DNA from: an uncultured Flavihumibacter sp.
Lineage (GTDB): Bacteria > Bacteroidota > Bacteroidia > Chitinophagales > Chitinophagaceae
Assembly: GCA_946482545.1 (NCBI GenBank)
Contig: CAMLRX010000177.1
Coordinates: forward strand, 1-8,449
Direction of reading: 5' to 3'
Length of the DNA stretch: 8,449 bases
Made by a program: the position numbers and the translations under genes
Part shown: one piece after another, positions 1 to 5,657 of the stretch
Position numbering within the stretch: position 1 is the first letter of the stretch
How the letters are laid out: every line of letters begins with the position of its first letter
Notes under the pieces: model-generated
Database searches by the model: none
What the model saw: only the letters and a program-made list of their open reading frames with translations
What the model was told of the DNA's origin: nothing

Positions 1-308
1 TTTTCACTCTTTGCCTGCAGGAGTCCTTCAACATCCAGTCCACCTTCCGGAGTATCCTGTAAAAGTGCGGAATAATCATTGGTGAAAACGAAGGAATCTG
101 TATAGTCCGGATTCACACTCCCATCGGCGCGGGTATTGCCGGGACACAGGTAACATTTGGGATCGTAAGCTGGCCGGTTTTCTACGGGAAGTGTTTCCAC
201 TTTTCCCTGCCAGGGCCTTTTGGTGCGGTGGGGAGAAACCAGTATCCATTCACCGGTGAGTTGGTTGAAGCGGGTGTGGGGATGTTCTTTAAAGTCGAAT
301 GCAGTCAT
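1..308 (-). CDS. galT: Galactose-1-phosphate uridylyltransferase, N-terminal part (runs off left edge)
   Basis: This enzyme of the Leloir pathway transfers UMP from UDP-glucose to galactose 1-phosphate in the cytoplasm. Only the first 102 codons are in the window; the gene continues beyond base 1. The translation starts [20 protein letters not shown] and shows family hallmarks: [15 protein letters not shown] at residues 21-35, [11 protein letters not shown] at 48-58 with the zinc-type Cys pair C52 and C55, and FTNDYSAL at 75-82. R28, R31, C52, C55 and N77 fall at the same numbers as the known residues of the E. coli enzyme, which supports the ATG at 308. The catalytic HPH motif lies outside the window. 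No Shine-Dalgarno sequence precedes the start, only an A/T-rich leader, as is common in Bacteroidota. A palindromic operator and a -7 box lie just upstream, so expression is probably controlled by a sugar-responsive LacI-type regulator (inference). Confidence 0.95.
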   Translation of the reverse strand, partial: MTAFDFKEHPHTRFNQLTGEWILVSPHRTKRPWQGKVETLPVENRPAYDPKCYLCPGNTRADGSVNPDYTDSFVFTNDYSALLQDTPEGGLDVEGLLQAKSE

Positions 309-338
309 GGTTGAAAATTTTAAGGCAATTCAATCTAC

Positions 339-350
339 GTAATCGATTAC
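339..350. promoter_or_regulatory. LacI-family-type palindromic operator upstream of galT
   Basis: The sequence GTAATCGATTAC is a perfect 12-bp inverted repeat with a central CG. This is the usual shape of LacI/GalR-family operators, and AATCGATT cores are typical of that family in Bacteroidota. It lies 31 bp upstream of the galT ATG and just downstream of the predicted -7 box, where a bound repressor would block transcription. The palindrome is seen directly. The regulator and its ligand (perhaps galactose) are inferred, and no regulator gene is in the window. Confidence 0.6.
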
Positions 351-365
351 ACAAATGATTTTGAG

Positions 366-373
366 CAAATATA
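366..373 (-). promoter_or_regulatory. Bacteroidota-type -7 promoter element of galT
   Basis: Read on the minus strand, these bases are TATATTTG, an exact match to the TAnnTTTG -7 consensus used by the Bacteroidota primary sigma factor. Transcription would begin around 358-361 and give a leader of about 50 nt that contains the 339-350 palindrome. I could not find a well-spaced TTTG-type -33 element upstream, so the call rests on the -7 box and its position. Confidence 0.5.
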
Positions 374-502
374 GAGATTGTGGAAGAAATGAAAGGTGGC
401 AACTCAAAAACTATCTGAAATCCATCTTCCATTTTATTTTAGCTGGCATCCGGGAGGGAACCGCAACACCGTTACCTGGTCTGAAATTCCTCTACCGTTT
501 TA

Positions 503-1006
503 TTACATCCTGCAAAGCCGTGTAATCAGCTTCTGATGTGCGGGGAAAAAACTGGCGAGTTCAGTGGCTTTGGCCAGTTCGAAATCGGAGAAATCGAAAC
601 CAGGCGCCACGGTACAGCCTACGAAGGAGAAATTTGTTTCCGGCGCCGGCTCGCTGGCGAACCAACATCCAGCGGGTACCACGTATTGAAAGGTTTCTCC
701 CGCGTTTATATTGTTGCCCAACCGTATGGTTTCCAAGGTTCCATTTGGATGAATCAGATGCACGAGCAGTGTTTCTCCCGCATAAAAATGCCAGCATTCA
801 TCGCTTTTGATGCGGTGAAAAGCGGAGAAGTTCCCCCGTGGAAGCAGGAAATAGATGGCGGTGGAAAAACTTCTGGTGCCTGAAAACCTTTCCGGAAGAT
901 GCTCCTTCCGAATGTATTCTTCACTCTTATAGGTTTCTGCATAAAAACCACCTTCGGGGTGCGGCAACAGTTTGAACCGGGCAATCAGTTGTTCAGCATT
1001 GTTCAT
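503..1006 (-). CDS. Cupin-superfamily protein of the DUF985 (cupin_5) family
   Basis: This 167-aa cytoplasmic protein is a full-length single-domain cupin_5/DUF985 member. Recognisable segments are LPHPEGGFYAETY at residues 14-26, STAIYFLLPRGNFSAFHRI at 48-66, the cupin-core stretch SDECWHFYAGETL at 68-80, the second beta-barrel part with VPAGCWFASE at 109-118, and the family ending VAPGFDFSDFELA at 132-144. It has no signal peptide and no membrane segment. The family fold is a small-molecule-binding beta-barrel. The biochemical role of most members is unknown, so I assign no reaction. The ATG at 1006 gives a family-sized N-terminus. The gene sits 13 bp downstream of the lipid kinase on the same strand and is probably cotranscribed with it. 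The next gene in this direction, galT, has its own promoter, so the unit most likely ends here. Confidence 0.9.
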   Translation of the reverse strand: MNNAEQLIARFKLLPHPEGGFYAETYKSEEYIRKEHLPERFSGTRSFSTAIYFLLPRGNFSAFHRIKSDECWHFYAGETLLVHLIHPNGTLETIRLGNNINAGETFQYVVPAGCWFASEPAPETNFSFVGCTVAPGFDFSDFELAKATELASFFPAHQKLITRLCRM

Positions 1007-1019
1007 GCTTCAAAATACA

Positions 1020-1913
1020 TCATTCTTCAGTTATGCTTCCCAGCAAAAGTTTTACTTTTTCTTTTGCCGGTCGTATTCTGATCAGTTTATCGGGTTCCGG
1101 TGTAACCAATGTATCATCAGCATGGCCATTTTTTCCGTTCCAACTCATTTCTACATTTTCGGCCATTGCCGGTTCAAATGGAAAAGGATCATTTGGATCA
1201 GACATTTTCCTTCGGATGTGTTCGGCCAGCAACGTGCGCTCATTTTCTCCGATCGTGATCACCTCAAATTTTCCATCACCTGTATCAGCGTTGGGTGCCA
1301 TAAGCAGGTTGGGCCCTATAGACTTCATGTTCATCGTTTCCACCATCAGGTATTTTCCAGACCTGTCTTCCCCATTCACGATCAGCTTGTAAGGAACGGC
1401 TTCAGCAGAAAGCACCGTAGCGTGGAAAAGTTCCAAAGCCTTGAGCAGTTCTTCTTCGGGCGTGGGCGCCTCATCCGTTCTTCTTTTCATGGTTTTCATC
1501 AGCAAAGGGAAAAGTCCGGCACCATAACTTTCCAGGAACAGACCACCACCATTGAATTTCCCGATATCAATTTTATTCACCTTTCCTTTCTTCCACGACT
1601 TAATGATTTCAATTGTTTTCCCGTGGATATTAAAGGTCCTGGCAATATTATTTGCCGTACCCAGAGGCAGTAAAGTAAAAGGAACATCTATTTTCTCGTT
1701 AGCGAAGAACTTCAACATCACTTTCCTAATGGTCCCATCGCCACCGGCCATCACGATAAGGTCTGTATCTTCTTTTAACTTATCCCACCCTTTTTCTTTT
1801 GTGGATGAATATCTACAATTGTAGCCTTCTTCTTCTATCTGATGAATGAGTTTCTCTTTGGAATGCGCTTCATCACCGGCATTCGGATTATGGAGCAGTG
1901 CTATGTTTTTCAT
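1020..1913 (-). CDS. YegS/BmrU-type lipid kinase (diacylglycerol kinase catalytic domain)
   Basis: This is a soluble or peripheral 297-aa kinase, about the usual length for the bacterial YegS/DgkB/BmrU family, which phosphorylates diacylglycerol or related lipids with ATP. The N-terminal nucleotide-binding domain begins with LLHNPNAGD at residues 6-14. It carries the signature GGDGT at 57-61, preceded by a hydrophobic strand (DLIVMA), and LPLGTANNIAR at 82-92. The C-terminal beta-sandwich domain includes GGGLFLESYGAGLFP around 120-134 and the DTGDGKFEVITIG stretch. There is no membrane helix. The lipid substrate cannot be told from sequence, and diacylglycerol, sphingoid-like lipids or phosphatidylglycerol are all possible in this family. 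The ATG at 1913 places NPNAG at the family-typical position. It is divergent from surE and is followed closely by the cupin_5 gene. Confidence 0.92.
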   Translation of the reverse strand: MKNIALLHNPNAGDEAHSKEKLIHQIEEEGYNCRYSSTKEKGWDKLKEDTDLIVMAGGDGTIRKVMLKFFANEKIDVPFTLLPLGTANNIARTFNIHGKTIEIIKSWKKGKVNKIDIGKFNGGGLFLESYGAGLFPLLMKTMKRRTDEAPTPEEELLKALELFHATVLSAEAVPYKLIVNGEDRSGKYLMVETMNMKSIGPNLLMAPNADTGDGKFEVITIGENERTLLAEHIRRKMSDPNDPFPFEPAMAENVEMSWNGKNGHADDTLVTPEPDKLIRIRPAKEKVKLLLGSITEE

Positions 1914-1990
1914 GTATTCCAGGGTTGTTTGAAGATGCAGACAAAATTCTGTTCCAGCCCTTGTGGCATGATTATGTTAGCCTTCTTCAC
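1914..1990. promoter_or_regulatory. Divergent intergenic region between the lipid kinase and surE
   Basis: This 77-bp gap must hold the start signals of two divergent units. On the minus strand, 1942-1949 reads GAATTTTG, one base off the TAnnTTTG -7 consensus, and would give a leader of about 20 nt for the kinase. On the plus strand, 1973-1980 reads TATGTTAG, also one base off, but it lies only 10 bp from the surE ATG. Neither has a convincing -33 partner. No Shine-Dalgarno sequence is seen before either start. Confidence 0.3.
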
Positions 1991-2716
1991 ATGCGAATAC
2001 TTATAACCAACGACGACGGCATTTACAGCCCGGGCATTGCGGCCCTCGCGAAGTGCGCTTCCCGTTTCGGAGAAGTAAAGATTATGGCGCCCGATGTGGA
2101 GCAATCTTCCATGGGCCACGCCATTACCGCTTCGCGTCCTATTTCTTATAAGAAATCCCCCATTGCGTTTGATGGCGCAGAGGCTTACCGCGTGAACGGT
2201 ACACCTGCCGACTGCGTAGCCCTGGGTACACATTTGTGGGCAAGCACAGATGTGGTGTTATCAGGCATCAACATGGGATTGAATGTAGGCAACTCCATGT
2301 GGCACTCCGGCACGCTGGCCGCTGCGAAACAAGCAGTGTTGCTGGGGGTGAAAGGAATCGCGCTGAGTACACCCGCCGGAAAAACAGAGCCAGATTTTGA
2401 GGCACTGGCGCCTTTCATCGAACAATCTTTGGAACTGCTACTGAATATGCCGGCACTGTGCTTATATAATGTGAATTTTCCACCTGAACCCAGCGATATT
2501 CTGTGGACCCGGCAATCTGTACGTTTGTACGATGGGCATATTACCCCTGGCATGGATCCAATGGGCAGGAAGCACTACTGGTTTACGGTAAGTCCGCTGG
2601 AACCCGCCGAAGAAGGAACCGACCGGTGGGCGGTGGAAAATGGCCATGTTTCTATTACGCCCCTCCGGCTTGACCTTACAAATGAAGCAGAATTGAAAAG
2701 AATGCAATCTTTATAA
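1991..2716 (+). CDS. surE: 5'/3'-nucleotidase SurE
   Basis: SurE is a metal-dependent survival-protein phosphatase that removes phosphate from nucleoside 5'- and 3'-monophosphates. The protein has 241 aa. It opens with MRILITNDDGIYSPG, giving the metal-binding pair D8/D9. It continues with APDVEQSSMGHAIT at residues 33-46 (S39 as the third ligand), YRVNGTPADCVALG at 66-79, and SGINMGLNVGNSMWHSGTL at 91-109, where N94 is the fourth ligand. Many SurE proteins have Tyr-Ser-Gly in that last motif; here it is His-Ser-Gly. The reading frame is open upstream to an ATG at 1898, but that extension (31 residues) overlaps the divergent kinase gene and lacks family similarity, while the ATG at 1991 gives the canonical N-terminus. 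The spacing to the next gene is 59 bp, with a promoter-like box between. Confidence 0.96.
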   Translation: MRILITNDDGIYSPGIAALAKCASRFGEVKIMAPDVEQSSMGHAITASRPISYKKSPIAFDGAEAYRVNGTPADCVALGTHLWASTDVVLSGINMGLNVGNSMWHSGTLAAAKQAVLLGVKGIALSTPAGKTEPDFEALAPFIEQSLELLLNMPALCLYNVNFPPEPSDILWTRQSVRLYDGHITPGMDPMGRKHYWFTVSPLEPAEEGTDRWAVENGHVSITPLRLDLTNEAELKRMQSL

Positions 2717-2744
2717 ACGGCTACCGGGGAAAGATTTGTTTTAT

Positions 2745-2752
2745 TACATTTG
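2745..2752 (+). promoter_or_regulatory. Possible Bacteroidota -7 element for the lipoprotein-ABC cluster
   Basis: TACATTTG matches the TAnnTTTG consensus exactly and lies 23 bp before the lipoprotein ATG. This would place a transcription start near 2757-2760 with a short leader. No good -33 element is visible 19-21 bp upstream, where the sequence is GC-rich. If real, it makes the three-gene cluster a unit separate from surE. Confidence 0.4.
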
Positions 2753-2775
2753 AGGGAACCATTAACCCTTGAGGA

Positions 2776-4536
2776 ATGAAACCCGGCTTTCCCCGTCCCT
2801 TTTTGTATGCTTTATTTGCATTGTTCTGTTGTATCTCCTGTCAACGGGAAATTACACCTCCCACAGATCTGGATATTCCCGTTCCCAACATTACCATCAC
2901 CACATCTATCAGTGGAAGGATCACCAGTGAAGGTGTTCCTTTATCCGGCGTTCAGGTAAAGGCTGGAAATACCATGGCGCATACTGATGAGAACGGTGTA
3001 TTTCTGCTTGATGATGCCAGTGTGCTGCAACAAACCGCCTTTGTGCATGCTTCAAAAGAAGGATACTTCCCAGGCATCCGAACCTTCGTGGCCAGCACCG
3101 AAGCTGTAAATTATATTGAAATAGACCTGCTTGAAAAAGAACTTACCGGAAGTTTTCCCACTACAACCGGCGGTAACATCAGCGTGCCCGGCGGAACTGT
3201 GATCAGTTTTTCCCCCAACAGCATTGTTACTGAATCCGGAACGCCATATACCGGTAGCGTAAATGTATATGCGCACCACCTCTCTCCCGAAGATGAAGAC
3301 CTTTCCCTTACCATGCCCGGCGACCTGCGCGGTATTGATGCGGACGGCGATCTTACCGGCATGATCACCTACGGCATGCTGGCAGTGGAAATAACCGGCG
3401 CTTCCGGTGAAAAACTCCAGGTTGCACCCGGTAAAAAATCGGTACTTGAGATGCCTATCTCTGCGCTACAGGCGGGCACCGCACCGGCTTCCATCCCTTT
3501 ATGGTACTTTGATGAAACGATAGGCCTTTGGAAAGAAGAAGGTGCTGCCGTGAAACAAAACGGGAAATACGTGGGCGAAGTGAGCCATTTCTCCTACTGG
3601 AACTGCGACGTGCCCGCCAACTTCGTTTACTTTAATACACAACTTACCGATCAGAACGGCAACGCACTTCCTTATACCACGATACGGCTTACCGACGAAA
3701 AAACGGGTTCGATGACAACCGGCACAACAGATGCATCGGGCAAGTCCAAAGGATGGGTCCCCAAAGGCGTGGCGCTGAAAATGGAAGTACTGAATAAATG
3801 CAACAACGCACTTTTAACGGAGCAGATCGGCCCCTTCACCAAAGAAGCAAACCTCGGTACCAAAGTGGTTACAATACCTGCCAATGCAGCCATCACTATT
3901 TCCGGAACAGTGAATAATTGCGCGGGGGATCCTGTTGAAAATGGAATTGTCCAGATTTACCTCGATGGATTAAGCTATGCCGCCAAAGTGAATGAAGGCG
4001 CTTTTTCCCTGGTCGTGCACGGCTGTTCTTTTACACCAACTGAAGTAGAACTTATCCCCGTAGATAACGGTGGTGCACAACCGGTATTCGGCGATGCCGT
4101 CACGCTTCCGGTTACCTCCGGAACAGTGGATGCCGGAGCACTGGAAGCCTGTAATGGCGTAGCGACAGAATTCCTCCGCTTTAAGATGGATGGTACCGAT
4201 TACAACTTCTATGCCCCCATCGATTCCATTAATTTCTATACGGAAGACACGCTCCACATGATTAGCGTATCCAGAAGGTCCGGCGATCAGACTTACTTAC
4301 AGGTGCAATGGGGTGGTACAGCCACCACTGGCACTAAATCATCCATGACCATTGCGTTCCAGGGTACCTCCGATTGGGCCTACTTCACGCCGCAGGCTGG
4401 ATTTGTTCCAACAATCACTGAATATGGCCCGGTGGGCGGTTTCGTTGCCGGCAACTATACAGGAACGGCTTCCGGTGATTCTTCGGGAACATCCAGGAGT
4501 ATCCAGCTTTCCTTCAAAATCAAACGAAGAAACTGA
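2776..4536 (+). CDS. Predicted multi-domain surface or periplasmic lipoprotein with carboxypeptidase-regulatory-like domains
   Basis: This 586-aa protein has a lipoprotein signal peptide: a hydrophobic stretch at residues 9-21 followed by ISCQRE, with C22 the likely lipidated Cys. Residues 45-118 form a carboxypeptidase-regulatory-like beta-sandwich (SGRITSEGVPLSGVQVKAG, then a TDENGVFLL turn). Residues about 123-280 form a second module ending in PLWYFDETIGLWKEEG and GEVSHFSYWNCD. The Trp-rich end of that module is reminiscent of modules in animal CILP/FAM171 proteins, which I state as resemblance only. Residues 285-350 and 373-450 look like two more regulatory-like sandwiches (LTDQNGNALPYTTIRL; ISGTVNNCAGDPVENGIVQI). 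The C-terminus, 463-586, resembles the all-beta tail of other Bacteroidota lipoproteins that ends in GNYTGTASG and a basic tail. There are no catalytic motifs, so a binding or structural role is likely. Its stop codon overlaps the ATPase start, which ties it to the ABC genes. Confidence 0.85.
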   Translation: MKPGFPRPFLYALFALFCCISCQREITPPTDLDIPVPNITITTSISGRITSEGVPLSGVQVKAGNTMAHTDENGVFLLDDASVLQQTAFVHASKEGYFPGIRTFVASTEAVNYIEIDLLEKELTGSFPTTTGGNISVPGGTVISFSPNSIVTESGTPYTGSVNVYAHHLSPEDEDLSLTMPGDLRGIDADGDLTGMITYGMLAVEITGASGEKLQVAPGKKSVLEMPISALQAGTAPASIPLWYFDETIGLWKEEGAAVKQNGKYVGEVSHFSYWNCDVPANFVYFNTQLTDQNGNALPYTTIRLTDEKTGSMTTGTTDASGKSKGWVPKGVALKMEVLNKCNNALLTEQIGPFTKEANLGTKVVTIPANAAITISGTVNNCAGDPVENGIVQIYLDGLSYAAKVNEGAFSLVVHGCSFTPTEVELIPVDNGGAQPVFGDAVTLPVTSGTVDAGALEACNGVATEFLRFKMDGTDYNFYAPIDSINFYTEDTLHMISVSRRSGDQTYLQVQWGGTATTGTKSSMTIAFQGTSDWAYFTPQAGFVPTITEYGPVGGFVAGNYTGTASGDSSGTSRSIQLSFKIKRRN

Positions 4537-5654
4537 TGCAACCACTCTCAGAAATCAGGTCTTTTCTTTCTCATGGGGATCATTCCCTGGCCGTGCGCCG
4601 GTTGCTGGACACGGCACTGGATTCCGGCGATGCCGCCTTGCTGCAGGAAAGCATCGACCTGAGCAAACATTTCAGGGCTGGCGCCACCGATTTTGAAACC
4701 AGGTCACTGCAACTACTGGAAAAACTGGCACAACGACCCGGTCCTCCCCAAACTATGGGCAAGCCTTTACTGGAAGCGAAGGATATTTCGAAAACGTATT
4801 CCAAAGGCAATTTCAGTTTACAACCAATTCAACTCAGTATTGCCACCGGCGATGTACTCGGTGTTGTTGGACAAAACGGCAACGGTAAAACCACGCTGCT
4901 CCGCTGTTTGGCAGGACAGTTGTCTGTAGACCAGGGCAGCATACAGTATGCCCAGTTGAAACGTCCGGATCATTATGCCATCAAACACCATGTGGCTTTT
5001 ATCCCGCAACGTATCCCAAGGTGGTACGGTCAGTTGAAAGATAACCTGCACTTCTCGGCCTCCCTTTCTGAAGTAAAAGGCGCCGAAAATGAGGTGATGG
5101 TCGATTTTATGCTGGAACGTCTTGGTCTGAGTACCTACGCCCACCTGAACTGGAACCAGATATCGAGTGGTTACCGGACACGTTTCGAGCTTGCGCGGAT
5201 CCTGTTGCAGAAACCCAGCCTGCTGATACTGGATGAGCCACTGGCCAACCTTGACATCAACGCGCAGCAAACCATTCTCACCGATCTCCGTTACATGGCA
5301 AAATCCGCCTTTCATCCGATGGGTGTGGTGTTGAGCTCCCAACAACTGCACGAAGTTGAAAAAGTAGCGGACACCGTGCTGATGATCCGAAACGGTGCAT
5401 GCATCCACAAAACCGGTGAAAAGCAGGACGCGGTTCCCTCCACTTACGTTATGGAACTTGAAACAACGGCCTCCCGTGAACAACTGCTGGGCGCCATTGA
5501 CGCTGATGGTGTTCAATTGCATTTCAACGGAGGGTTCTACACCATTACCACCACCACGCTTACTGCACAGGAGATCATCACCCGACTCGTACAACAACAG
5601 ATTCCGGTCAATTATTTCAGGGACATCACCCACTCCACCAAAAGATTCTTCTGA
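4536..5654 (+). CDS. ABC transporter ATP-binding protein with N-terminal extension
   Basis: This 372-aa cytoplasmic ATPase should energise the membrane protein encoded next. Residues 1-75 are a helical extension not found in standard ATP-binding subunits. The ABC domain follows (LLEAKDISKTYSKGNFSL at 78-95), with Walker A GQNGNGKTT at 112-120, a Q-loop near FIPQR at 155-159, Walker B LLILDEP at 229-235 and D-loop LANLD at 236-240. Two sites deviate from the norm: the signature is ISSGYRTR (209-216) instead of LSGGQ, and the H-loop position reads SSQQLHEVE with Gln269 where His is usual. Walker residues K118, D233 and E234 are intact, so nucleotide binding is expected. A C-terminal part of about 80 residues, 292-372, follows the ABC core. 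The ATG overlaps the preceding TGA by one base, and the stop lies 3 bp before the membrane-protein gene, implying translational coupling. A vestigial or non-transport role cannot be excluded. Confidence 0.93.
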   Translation: MQPLSEIRSFLSHGDHSLAVRRLLDTALDSGDAALLQESIDLSKHFRAGATDFETRSLQLLEKLAQRPGPPQTMGKPLLEAKDISKTYSKGNFSLQPIQLSIATGDVLGVVGQNGNGKTTLLRCLAGQLSVDQGSIQYAQLKRPDHYAIKHHVAFIPQRIPRWYGQLKDNLHFSASLSEVKGAENEVMVDFMLERLGLSTYAHLNWNQISSGYRTRFELARILLQKPSLLILDEPLANLDINAQQTILTDLRYMAKSAFHPMGVVLSSQQLHEVEKVADTVLMIRNGACIHKTGEKQDAVPSTYVMELETTASREQLLGAIDADGVQLHFNGGFYTITTTTLTAQEIITRLVQQQIPVNYFRDITHSTKRFF

Positions 5655-5657
5655 GCC

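Larger units (their letters stand above)
309..502. other. Intergenic region between the cupin_5 gene and galT
   Basis: This 194-bp gap lies between two genes on the same strand. It contains the galT -7 box and the LacI-type palindrome, listed separately. Just past the cupin stop (about 450-480) there is an imperfect 6-bp stem (GGTAAC with GTTCCC, one mismatch, 9-nt loop) with no T-run after it. I do not call this a terminator. No open frame with coding character is visible. Confidence 0.5.

Noticed and set aside
450..480. Imperfect stem-loop after the cupin_5 stop as a transcription terminator.
   Set aside because: The stem is only 6 bp with a mismatch, the loop is large, and no T-run follows.
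972..1673. A 233-codon plus-strand open frame antisense to the lipid kinase.
   Set aside because: The minus-strand frame has the GGDGT and LPLGTANN motifs. The plus-strand product is rich in Phe, His, Arg and Cys with no domain, as expected of an antisense shadow.
1898..1990. Upstream extension of surE to the ATG at 1898.
   Set aside because: The extra 31 residues lack similarity to SurE, overlap the start of the divergent kinase gene, and leave no room for a promoter. The ATG at 1991 gives the canonical MRILITNDDG start.
2766..2778. GAGGA directly before the lipoprotein ATG as a ribosome binding site.
   Set aside because: It abuts the ATG with no spacer, too close for a working Shine-Dalgarno pairing. 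Bacteroidota often do without one.
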